Assembly: GCA_014378845.1 (NCBI GenBank)
Contig: JACMNB010000019.1
Span: 1 to 64,000 of the forward strand
DNA: 64,000 nucleotides
Direction of reading: 5' to 3'
DNA from: Methylotenera sp.
Lineage (GTDB): Bacteria > Pseudomonadota > Gammaproteobacteria > Burkholderiales > Methylophilaceae
Shown here: in pieces, positions 9,255 through 17,370 of the stretch
Layout of the letters: each line of letters opens with the position of its first letter
How positions within the stretch are numbered: the first letter of the stretch is position 1
Position numbers and translations under genes: made by a program
The notes under the pieces: model-generated
What the model saw: the letters and a program-made list of their open reading frames with translations, nothing else
What the model was told of the DNA's origin: nothing
Databases searched by the model: none

Positions 9255-10588
9255 ATTTAAGTATTTCGCACCTGCAAGCGCAATATCGTGATGGCAGTTT
9301 AACACCCAAGCAATTAGTCACACAATTAGATGCTGAAATTGGTGACGCGAATAGTTCCAATATTTGGATACGTCGTTTAACGCTTGATGAAATGATGGTT
9401 TATGCCAGCAAGTTAGAAAGTCAAGACCCAGAAAGTTTGCCACTGTACGGCATTCCGTTTGCGATTAAAGACAATATCGATTTGGCTGGAACGCCAACAA
9501 CTGCGGCCTGCCCAGACTTTGCATTTACGCCTGGAAAATCGGCAACAGTGGTGCAAAAACTCATTAACGCAGGCGCGATTCCTGTCGGCAAAACCAATTT
9601 AGACCAGTTCGCCACAGGCTTGGTCGGTACGCGCTCGCCTTATGGCGCTTGTAAAAATAGCATTAATCCAGACTATATTTCAGGCGGCTCCAGCGCAGGT
9701 TCGGCAGTTTCGGTCGCGCTCAATATGGCGAGTTTTAGTTTAGGCACCGATACCGCTGGCTCAGGCCGCGTACCAGCGGCATTTAACAACTTGGTTGGTG
9801 TAAAACCTAGTTTAGGCTTGCTCAGCACCAGTGGCGTGCTGCCAGCGTGTCGCACGCTTGACTGTGTATCAATTTTTGCGCGCAATACAGCAGATGCTGC
9901 AACAGTCTTACAAGTTGCGCAAGGTTTTGATGTCGATGATGTTTACTCACGTCAAGCCCCTGCTAGTGAGGCAGCTATTGGCAATAGCTTTGTATTTGGT
10001 GATAGCTTTATTTTTGGTGTGCCGAAGACAAGCCAATTGGCCTTTTTCGGCAATTCAGAATCGCCGCAATTATTTCAACAAGCGATTGAAAAGCTAGAAA
10101 AAATTGGTGGAAAAATGGTTGAAATTGATTTTTCGCCTTTCATAGAAACCGCCCAATTGCTCTACGAAGGGCCTTGGGTGGCGGAGCGTTACGCAGCAAT
10201 AAAAGATTTTTTTGACGCAAAACCAGAAGAGATTTTCCCTACAACCTACAAAATTATTAGCAATGCTGCAAAGTTTAGCGCGGCCGATACATTCAAGGCT
10301 ATGTATAAGTTAAAAGCGCTACAACGCAAGGCAGGCGCAGCTTGGGGCGCTATTGATGTACTCGTTACTCCGACCGCTGGCACCATTTACACCATCGCCG
10401 AGGTGCAAGCTGACCCCTTGCAAACCAACACCAATTTGGGCTATTACACCAATTTTATGAACTTGCTAGATATGGCCGCAATCGCCGTGCCTACTGGCTT
10501 CTATATTAATGGCATCGGTTTTGGTGTCACCATTAGCGCGCCTGCATTTACCGATGACGTACTAATTAATTTGGTCAAAAAACTTTAA
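9251..10588 (+). CDS. atzF: Allophanate hydrolase, amidase domain
   Basis: This is an amidase-signature enzyme that hydrolyses allophanate toward ammonia and carbon dioxide, the last step for both guanidine and biuret nitrogen. The Ser-cisSer-Lys machinery is visible: Lys in [15 protein letters not shown], the glycine/serine block [13 protein letters not shown], and the nucleophile region [20 protein letters not shown]. At 445 residues it has only the amidase part; full AtzF/Dur enzymes are near 600 because they carry an extra C-terminal domain. Here that domain appears to be the next gene. The start overlaps the carboxylase stop as ATGA. Confidence 0.92.
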   Translation: MNLSISHLQAQYRDGSLTPKQLVTQLDAEIGDANSSNIWIRRLTLDEMMVYASKLESQDPESLPLYGIPFAIKDNIDLAGTPTTAACPDFAFTPGKSATVVQKLINAGAIPVGKTNLDQFATGLVGTRSPYGACKNSINPDYISGGSSAGSAVSVALNMASFSLGTDTAGSGRVPAAFNNLVGVKPSLGLLSTSGVLPACRTLDCVSIFARNTADAATVLQVAQGFDVDDVYSRQAPASEAAIGNSFVFGDSFIFGVPKTSQLAFFGNSESPQLFQQAIEKLEKIGGKMVEIDFSPFIETAQLLYEGPWVAERYAAIKDFFDAKPEEIFPTTYKIISNAAKFSAADTFKAMYKLKALQRKAGAAWGAIDVLVTPTAGTIYTIAEVQADPLQTNTNLGYYTNFMNLLDMAAIAVPTGFYINGIGFGVTISAPAFTDDVLINLVKKL

Positions 10589-10601
10589 ACAAGGAATTGA
10601 T

Positions 10602-10988
10602 ATGAAAATTAGAGTAGCCGTTTGTGGCGCGCACATGCAAGGCTTGCCCTTAAACCCACAATTGACGGCGTTGGGCGGCGAGTTTGTGGAAGCGACAACA
10701 ACGGCTGGTAATTACCATTTATTTGCGCTCAACGGTTTTACGCCGTCACGCCCAGGTTTGTTGCGAGTGCTAGAAAACGGCAGCGAAATCGCACTGGAAA
10801 TTTGGCAGCTCCCTATTGAGAACTATGGAAAATTTGTCGCAACCGTACCTAGCCCATTAGGGTTTGGCACATTAACACTGGCCGATGGCAGCGCCGTACA
10901 AGGTTTTTTGTGCGAAGCTTACGCCACGCAAAATGCCACTGACATCAGCCATTTAGGCGGCTGGCGAGCATTTTTAGCACAAACTTAA
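10602..10988 (+). CDS. Detached allophanate-hydrolase C-terminal domain (AtzF-C-like)
   Basis: A 128-residue protein with the gamma-glutamylcyclotransferase-like fold signature of the AtzF/Dur C-terminal domain. Examples are VAVCGAHMQGLPLNPQL, the short YHLFALNG segment and ALEIWQLPIENYGKFVATV. In fused enzymes that domain decarboxylates the product of the amidase. It is encoded separately here, right after the amidase gene with a 13-base gap and an AAGGAA ribosome-binding site, so the two proteins probably act together. The assignment is by sequence pattern and position. Confidence 0.8.
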   Translation: MKIRVAVCGAHMQGLPLNPQLTALGGEFVEATTTAGNYHLFALNGFTPSRPGLLRVLENGSEIALEIWQLPIENYGKFVATVPSPLGFGTLTLADGSAVQGFLCEAYATQNATDISHLGGWRAFLAQT

Positions 10989-10999
10989 GGAGCAGAATT

Positions 11000-12016
11000 A
11001 TGCTAAACGCGTTTAAAACTTCTGAAAGCATACTGCCAAATAGCTTGGCGTTTAGCTTTACCATTGTTGGCTACGCGCTTGGTGTTTTTATGTTGTTTAG
11101 CGGTTCTTGGTTTATAAATGTTGCGGGCGTCCTAGTTACCGCGCAGGCTTTGATTATCAGCGCCTATTTGCTGCACGAGTTTTCGCACTGGAGCATCTTC
11201 AAAACGCCCAATACGAACCGTCGCTGGGGCGTGTTGATGACTTGGATTAACGGCAGTTGCTACAGCACCTTTGAAGAGATTCGCAACAAGCACATGCATC
11301 ACCATGTGGATCGCGCCGATGTGCTGACTTTTAATGTGCAGCATTTAATGCGCGACATGCCTAGCTTTACACGCAATACGATCAAAGCTTTAGAATGGGC
11401 GTATATTCCTGCGCTAGAAATTTTGATACATTTTTTGGTGATTGTTTTGCCGTTTTTGCGGCCAGAATGGCATCACAAACGCCCGCGCTTGCTGGCTATT
11501 TTGCTCATCCGGTTGCCGTTACTTGCCTTGATGGCTTTAGTGTCAATCAAAGCATGGCTGTTGTATTTATTGGCTTACGGCATCATGCTTACCGCGCTGC
11601 GCTTTGCCGATGCGTTTCAGCATACGTATGATGTTTTTTTAGAAAGTATTTTGGCGCAAACTGGCGGTAAAATTGCCGATGCCAAACTACGCGACCGCGC
11701 TTACGAGCAAGCCAACACTTTTTCCAACTTAACGTCGCTGCAATATCCTTGGCTAAATCTCATATTTTTGAATTTTCCTTACCATAACGCGCACCACGAA
11801 AAGCCTGTTGCGCCTTGGTTTCAATTGCCACAATTGCATCAACAATTATTTGGCGATTCGCCTTTGCTGCCTGTCATCCCAATGTCAAAACTGCTGTTAG
11901 CTTATCACCGCCACAGAGTTAAAAGGTTACAAAGCGACGATTATGGCGTGCTGACCAATGACAATGCAAACGCCTTTATTGGCGCGGCTGGCGTGTCATT
12001 TTTAACGGCCTTATAG
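11000..12016 (+). CDS. Membrane fatty-acid-desaturase/hydroxylase-like diiron protein
   Basis: This is an integral membrane protein of the desaturase superfamily, 338 residues. The three histidine boxes that bind two irons are present: HEFSH from residue 59, HMHHH from residue 98 and HNAHH from residue 262. Hydrophobic segments lie at about 20-60, 130-155 and 165-200. It starts 11 bases after the preceding gene with AAGGAG, so it belongs to the guanidine transcript. Whether it acts on lipids or oxidises another substrate, such as an alkylated guanidine, is unknown. The superfamily includes desaturases, hydroxylases and N-oxidising enzymes. Confidence 0.85.
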   Translation: MLNAFKTSESILPNSLAFSFTIVGYALGVFMLFSGSWFINVAGVLVTAQALIISAYLLHEFSHWSIFKTPNTNRRWGVLMTWINGSCYSTFEEIRNKHMHHHVDRADVLTFNVQHLMRDMPSFTRNTIKALEWAYIPALEILIHFLVIVLPFLRPEWHHKRPRLLAILLIRLPLLALMALVSIKAWLLYLLAYGIMLTALRFADAFQHTYDVFLESILAQTGGKIADAKLRDRAYEQANTFSNLTSLQYPWLNLIFLNFPYHNAHHEKPVAPWFQLPQLHQQLFGDSPLLPVIPMSKLLLAYHRHRVKRLQSDDYGVLTNDNANAFIGAAGVSFLTAL

Positions 12017-12017
12017 C

Positions 12018-12794
12018 ATGACATCTGTCACCAAATTTTGGCCGATTTTAACCGCAACGCATCGTTACGATAAATCGATTTCGACCTTCAATCGCGGCGC
12101 TGGGCAGATGATAGAAGCGCCGATTTTGGCTTATTTAATTGAGACCAAAAACGGCCGCATCTTGTACGATGTGGGTTGCGATTACCGTAAAATCAACAAC
12201 CCTGCCCAACGTGAAAAATACTATAACCCCGCGCTTGGTTTTGGCGCGCCCGTCATGGATGAATCACAACGTTTGCCCAATCAACTGGCAAAAATGGGTT
12301 TATCTGTAAAAGATGTAGATGTCATTTTTCTTGGTCATTTGCATTTTGACCATGCAGGCGGATTGTGCGACTGTGGCGATGTAGAGGTGCATATTCAAGT
12401 CGATGAACTAGCTAATGCAAACACCGATGATATTGCTTATTTTGATGATGAGATTCTCAAACAAGCCAATTGGCAATTGAAGCAAGGCGAGTACGACTTA
12501 GTGCCTGGTGTGCGCGCTATCGCTACTCCTGGCCATACTGCAGGCCATATGTCGCTTTGGATTGAGCTACCAAGTGGCGCGCCGATTATACTCGCTGGAG
12601 ATGCCGCCGATTTAACCGAAAATATTATCGATGAGGTCGCGCCTGGAAATTGCTGGCAAGACCAAACCGAGATGGCGGTTGCCAGTATTCGCAAATTAAA
12701 ACGTTTAGCGCAAGCTGAAAAAGCCAATCTTTGGCCAAATCACGACATGGCATTTTGGCGAACGCTGAAACAGTTTCCCGAGTTTCACTCGTGA
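12018..12794 (+). CDS. Metallo-beta-lactamase-fold hydrolase (N-acyl-homoserine-lactonase-like)
   Basis: A 258-residue dizinc hydrolase with HLHFDH at residues 107-112 (HxHxDH), followed by AGGL. A second metal His is in TPGHTAGHMSLW, an Asp in LAGDAADL, and a late His in WPNHDM. The arrangement resembles the AiiA-type lactonase family. It begins one base after the desaturase-like gene. Its place at the end of a guanidine operon suggests a shared metabolic job with that gene, but the natural substrate cannot be read from the sequence. Quorum-signal degradation is only one possibility. Confidence 0.87.
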   Translation: MTSVTKFWPILTATHRYDKSISTFNRGAGQMIEAPILAYLIETKNGRILYDVGCDYRKINNPAQREKYYNPALGFGAPVMDESQRLPNQLAKMGLSVKDVDVIFLGHLHFDHAGGLCDCGDVEVHIQVDELANANTDDIAYFDDEILKQANWQLKQGEYDLVPGVRAIATPGHTAGHMSLWIELPSGAPIILAGDAADLTENIIDEVAPGNCWQDQTEMAVASIRKLKRLAQAEKANLWPNHDMAFWRTLKQFPEFHS

Positions 12795-12967
12795 CCGAAT
12801 TTCAGCCTATTCCAGCCAACTATATTGGCGTTTGGCAACGTGAATTGCTAGAAAGCGCCACAACTAAAGATGATAGCTCATTGGTTTTGTGGATGCAAAC
12901 GGCGCAATATCATATTGATATTCGCATTCTTGCCAATCGCCCGCAATCGGGTATTGTTTGCCCGTGA
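12791..12967 (+). pseudogene. Truncated small conserved gene at a deletion junction
   Basis: A GTG at 12791 overlaps the hydrolase stop (GTGA) and starts a protein reading VTEFQPIPANYIGVWQRELL... and YHIDIRILANRP. This looks like the first 45-50 residues of a conserved bacterial family whose name I am not sure of (possibly HRI1-like). The frame then runs into sequence that belongs to the opposite-strand dehydrogenase and stops at once (...QSGIVCP). I read it as the broken 3' end of the operon's last gene. The join lies near 12945-12960. Confidence 0.6.
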
Positions 12968-13579
12968 TTTCGCGGGTTAAATCACTGCCTAAAATTTTGG
13001 CCGCGGCTGGCGTATCTAAGAGGCCAGGCGCCACTACATTAATGCGAATATTAGCCGAGGCATAAGTGGCTGCGGCACTGCGAACCAAGACTTCTAGCCC
13101 GCCTTTGGCCGCGGCAATTGCCTCGTGATTGGGTGTGCCAATGCTTGCCGCCGCAGACGAAACAAAAGCCGCCGAGCCTGTCAATTTTGCTTCCTTTAAA
13201 GGATTAGTGAAACCCGCTAGCGTATAAAAAGCGCTAAATAAATTTGCTTGAATACATTCCATAAAATCAGTTTCTGGCATTCCATGCAATGCACCCAACC
13301 GAATTTTGCCCACGCAATGCGCTAGTGCGGTAGATACCAAATTAGCCATTTTTAGGGCAGCAATCAGACTTTGCACCCCCCGCTGACATGCTGCAATCGG
13401 CTACTATTTGTGTATGATTTTTCCCCAAAAGCGGTGTTTAATTTTTCTGCATCGCGCCCCACTAAAATTAATTGCCAATCATTAAGCAGTAACTTTTTCG
13501 CTATTGCTTGACCTAAACCACCAATTGCACCGTTTATTAATGCTATTTTTGCCACAATTTCTCCAGTTTTTAACTCCAA
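12950..13579 (-). pseudogene. Short-chain dehydrogenase/reductase, frameshifted and truncated
   Basis: The N-terminal half reads from 13579 with a Rossmann start IALINGAIGGLGQAIAKKLL and cofactor segment LVGRDAEKL. The frame then fails at a six-G run (plus-strand C run at 13376-13381); one more G would join it to the second half. That half contains FVSSAAASIGTPNHEAIAAAKGGL and INVVAPGLLDTP. The active-site Tyr of YxxxK is Ile here, which may be natural in its subfamily or a further sign of decay. The last ~50 residues are missing at the scar shared with the convergent gene. It is probably non-functional. Confidence 0.8.
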
Positions 13580-13928
13580 AATTAATAGAGCGTGTTTCTG
13601 TTCAAATCTTTGCTTTTGGCTGTAATTTTTTTAATTTTTTGAGTTAATTTTAATGAACTAATATTTTTTTAATTGTACGAAGTTATTAGTTAAATTTTAA
13701 CTTAATCTGAAAAAGCATAATTATTATAGATATTGTATAAAGGCCTGGTTGTTTAGTTTATCGTCCACCTTACTGCTTATACCAATCATCATAAACATAG
13801 AGTTACTTTATTAAACTCGCGCCTATTTGTAGGCGCTAATTTATTTAAACCTTATTCTTAATAACATTTTTTCAATATTCGTTTAAGTGATGCTATAAAA
13901 TCAACCCTTGGATCAATTCGAACTCAGT
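13580..13928. other. AT-rich gene-free stretch before ovoA
   Basis: About 350 bases without a credible coding frame. It must hold the promoter for ovoA on the plus strand and the former promoter of the broken dehydrogenase on the minus strand. I see no structured RNA, no clear operator and no tRNA. Confidence 0.6.
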
Positions 13929-16034
13929 ATGAACAAAATTTCAAATCGTAGCCTTAAATTAAATGGTAATAATTCATCGGTCACGCGTGAGCAAATTCGC
14001 GCTTATTTTCATCAAACCGCAGATTTGTACGAAAGCTTATTTCATGTATTAAATGGTGATGAAGCTTATTACGTCAAACCTATTCATTTGCGGCATCCAC
14101 TCATTTTTTACTATGGACATACCAATACTTTTTTTATCAATAAATTGATATTGGCCGGTTTAATCACAACACGTGTGAATCCACAGTTTGAGTCTATGTT
14201 TGCTGTTGGTGTCGATGAAATGGGCTGGGACGATGTGAACGAGATGAACTACAATTGGCCTACGCCCGCCGAGGTAAGAGCCTATCGCGCCAGCGTACGC
14301 TTGGTGGTGGATGATTTAATAAACACACTTCCATTTAACCTGCCAATTGATTGGCAAAGCCCTTGGTGGCCTATTTTGATGGGTATTGAGCACGAGCGCA
14401 TTCACCTAGAAACCAGTTCGGTTTTAATACGCCAACATGCCCTAAAATTTGTACAGCCATTAGAGAATTGGGCGCCCTGCGATGCTGTTGACGGTATTGC
14501 ACCTGTGAACAGCTTGGTGGATATTCCAGCGCAAGATATTGAGTTAAATAAATCAACTGATTATTACGGGTGGGATAATGAATACGGGCAATTTAAAGCG
14601 CACTGCAGCGCTTTTAAAGCGGCAAAATATCTCACTTCTAATGCAGAATTTTTAGTGTTTGTGGAGGCTGGTGGTTATGACGATGATCGCTATTGGTTAG
14701 AAGAAGGCCTAGCTTGGAAAAATTATACAAATGCAAAACAACCTATGTTTTGGTCAAAACAAGGCGATAATTGGCGCTTAAGATTAATGGCAGAGGAAAT
14801 CAATATGCCCTGGAGTTGGCCTGTTGAGGTCAATTACCATGAGGCCAAGGCGTTTTGCCAATGGCAATCGCTACAAATGGGCAAACAAGTGCGAATGCCA
14901 ACTGAGCAGGAATGGCATAGTATTTATACACATGCTGGCTTATCAGATGAGCAAGTAGCTAATACTACAAATGCCAATCTTTTTCTCGATCACTATGCAT
15001 CGCCTTGCCCTGTGAATCATTTTGCACATGGCGATTTATATGATGTGGTGGGCAATGTTTGGCAATGGCTCGAGACCCCAATTTTTCCATTTGATGGTTT
15101 TAAGGTGCATCCTTTATACGATGATTTTACGACCCCCACCTTTGATGGCCGTCATAATATTTTTAAAGGCGGCTCGTGGATTTCTACAGGCAATGAGGCG
15201 CTTAAAAGCGCCCGTTATGCGTTTAGGAGACATTTTTTTCAACATGCAGGATTTCGCTATATTGTGACTGATACCCCAGTAGAAAATAACGCATCGCATT
15301 ATGAATCTGATAAACAGCTTTCTGAATATGCTGAGTTTCATTATGGGGAAACCTATTACGATGTGCCCAATTTCCCCAAAGCATTGAGCGATTTCGCCAT
15401 ACAAAGCATGCAATTAAAACCAGCCAAAACAGCCTTGGATTTAGGTTGCGCTACTGGACGTGCTACATTTGAGTTGGCTAAATATTTTGATCACGTCACA
15501 GGCATTGATTTTTCTGCGCGCTTTATAGGACTAGCCCTTAAACTAGCGCAGCAAGGTGTGTTGCGATACACCATGGTGAATGAGGGTGATTTGGTGAGTT
15601 ACCAAGAGCGTAGTTTAACTGCGCTTAAATTAGATGATGTGGCACATAAAGTTGATTTTTGGCAGGGTGATGCCTGCAATCTAAAACCGCAATATACTGC
15701 ATATGATTTCATTTTGGCTGCAAATTTAATTGACAGGCTATATAGCCCTCGCGAATTTTTAAGTAATATTCACCAGCGTCTAAATATGGGTGGTGTGCTG
15801 ATGATTACCTCACCGTATACATGGCTTGAAGAGCATACGCCGCGAGATGAGTGGATTGGGGGCTACAAAAAAGATGGTGAAAATGTGTCTACTTTAGATG
15901 GTCTTAAATCGGTGCTTGGTCAACATTTTAAACTGATGCAGGCACCCGTTGAAATTCCTTTTGTGATTCGTGAAACACGCCATAAATTTCAGCATACACT
16001 TTCCGAGGTGACACTTTGGGAACGCATACTTTGA
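13929..16034 (+). CDS. ovoA: 5-histidylcysteine sulfoxide synthase / mercaptohistidine methyltransferase
   Basis: OvoA builds ovothiol: a non-haem iron domain couples cysteine to histidine with oxygen, and a C-terminal domain N-methylates the thiol-histidine. The likely iron ligands are His64 in YYGHTN and His155/His159 in EHERIHLE. The formylglycine-enzyme-like sulfatase fold follows, with VVGNVWQW and FKGGSWISTG. The methyltransferase begins near residue 495 with ALDLGCATGRATFEL. The full length of about 701 residues matches fused OvoA rather than EgtB. The ATG at 13929 is preferred to the TTG at 13908. The next gene supplies the lyase. Confidence 0.93.
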   Translation: MNKISNRSLKLNGNNSSVTREQIRAYFHQTADLYESLFHVLNGDEAYYVKPIHLRHPLIFYYGHTNTFFINKLILAGLITTRVNPQFESMFAVGVDEMGWDDVNEMNYNWPTPAEVRAYRASVRLVVDDLINTLPFNLPIDWQSPWWPILMGIEHERIHLETSSVLIRQHALKFVQPLENWAPCDAVDGIAPVNSLVDIPAQDIELNKSTDYYGWDNEYGQFKAHCSAFKAAKYLTSNAEFLVFVEAGGYDDDRYWLEEGLAWKNYTNAKQPMFWSKQGDNWRLRLMAEEINMPWSWPVEVNYHEAKAFCQWQSLQMGKQVRMPTEQEWHSIYTHAGLSDEQVANTTNANLFLDHYASPCPVNHFAHGDLYDVVGNVWQWLETPIFPFDGFKVHPLYDDFTTPTFDGRHNIFKGGSWISTGNEALKSARYAFRRHFFQHAGFRYIVTDTPVENNASHYESDKQLSEYAEFHYGETYYDVPNFPKALSDFAIQSMQLKPAKTALDLGCATGRATFELAKYFDHVTGIDFSARFIGLALKLAQQGVLRYTMVNEGDLVSYQERSLTALKLDDVAHKVDFWQGDACNLKPQYTAYDFILAANLIDRLYSPREFLSNIHQRLNMGGVLMITSPYTWLEEHTPRDEWIGGYKKDGENVSTLDGLKSVLGQHFKLMQAPVEIPFVIRETRHKFQHTLSEVTLWERIL

Positions 16035-17242
16035 GCGATAGTTTGAACCATACTTTTGACCAAATCATCTTGCGTGAGGGGTCGCAATCACTTAAATATG
16101 ACGGCAAACTACAAACATTTGGGGCCAATGATGTCACGCCGATGTGGGTGGCTGATATGGATTTCGCGATTCCTGAGGCAATCACAAAAGCGTTATTGAA
16201 AAGGGCAAATCATCCTATTTTTGGTTACACCATCGCGCCCGAGAGTCTTTATGAGACTTTGATAGATTGGTTGTTGTTAAAGCATCATTGGCAAGTGAAA
16301 CGTGAATGGATTGTGCTTACGCCTGGCGTGGTACCTTCATTAAATTTAATAGTAGCAGCACTAACAGTTGAAAATGCAGGTGTGATTGTGCAGCCGCCCG
16401 TCTATTTTCCATTTTTTTCTGCGGTAACTAATCAAAATCGTCGTTTAATAGAAAACCCATTGGTATTACAAGACGATAGCTTAGGCAATTTGCAATACCA
16501 AATGAATTTTGCACAGTTAGATGACTGTGCCAAAGATGCAAAATTACTCATGCTTTGCTCTCCACATAATCCGGTAGGGCGCGTTTGGCGCAAAGATGAG
16601 TTGCAGTCATTATTAGCCATCGCCAAAAAGTATGATTTGATAATTTTAGCCGATGAAATTCATGCTGATTTAGTTTACTCAAATGCGCAACACATCAGTT
16701 TAAGTCCTTTGGCAAGTGAATCCGAACCATCATCATCAAATGAGCCGCACTGTATTATCACAGCAGTATCTCCCAGCAAAACTTTTAACATTCCAGGCTT
16801 AGGACTATCTGCATTGATTGTGCCCAATATTGAATATCGTCAAAAAATTGTAGCTCATCTTGATAAAATTGGGGTTTCTGTCACCAACCCGTTTAATCTT
16901 GTTGCTTTTGAAGCCGCTTACCGTGAAGGTGGTGATTGGCTAAATGCGTTAATGGCGTATTTGCAAAGCACGGTTGATGCGGCAGTTGCGTTTATTCAAG
17001 CGTATTTTCCACAAATAAACGTCATTCGCCCACAAGCTACTTATCTGCTGTGGCTAGATTGCCGCAAACTAAACCTAAATGACGAAGCGTTAAAACGTTT
17101 TTTTATAGAAGAAGCTAAACTAGGCTTATCGCCTGGTGCCATGTTTGGCCGTGGCGGCGAAGGTTTTATGCGCATGAATATTGGCACTAGCAAAGCAAAT
17201 GTTATGGCAGCACTAACACGTTTAAAACATGCATTAGCCTAG
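16031..17242 (+). CDS. ovoB: 5-histidylcysteine sulfoxide lyase, PLP-dependent
   Basis: A fold-type-I PLP enzyme of the MalY/PatB C-S lyase group. Motifs are MWVADMDFAIPEAI near the start, CSPHNPVGRVW, ADEIHADL, and the PLP Lys in VSPSKTFNIPGL. Directly after ovoA it is best read as OvoB, which cleaves 5-histidylcysteine sulfoxide to 5-thiohistidine, pyruvate and ammonia. The likely start is a TTG at 16031 overlapping the ovoA stop (TTGA), with GGGA about ten bases ahead; a TTG at 16016 is possible. No ATG lies near the N-terminus. A plain cystathionine beta-lyase is the alternative. Confidence 0.88.
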   Translation: MSDSLNHTFDQIILREGSQSLKYDGKLQTFGANDVTPMWVADMDFAIPEAITKALLKRANHPIFGYTIAPESLYETLIDWLLLKHHWQVKREWIVLTPGVVPSLNLIVAALTVENAGVIVQPPVYFPFFSAVTNQNRRLIENPLVLQDDSLGNLQYQMNFAQLDDCAKDAKLLMLCSPHNPVGRVWRKDELQSLLAIAKKYDLIILADEIHADLVYSNAQHISLSPLASESEPSSSNEPHCIITAVSPSKTFNIPGLGLSALIVPNIEYRQKIVAHLDKIGVSVTNPFNLVAFEAAYREGGDWLNALMAYLQSTVDAAVAFIQAYFPQINVIRPQATYLLWLDCRKLNLNDEALKRFFIEEAKLGLSPGAMFGRGGEGFMRMNIGTSKANVMAALTRLKHALA

Positions 17243-17370
17243 ATTTGCACTCTTTTAATTGGTTGCTTTAACCCACTCTATAGCTAGCTATACAAATGTT
17301 AAATGAGTTGTTTTTCTGTTGCATATCTAGCTTATCAAGTTTAAATCAATTTACATAGGATTCCACCCCC

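Noticed and set aside
12864-13376. 170-residue minus-strand frame as one intact dehydrogenase
   Set aside because: It lacks the Rossmann N-terminus, and its last third is antisense to the truncated neighbouring gene.
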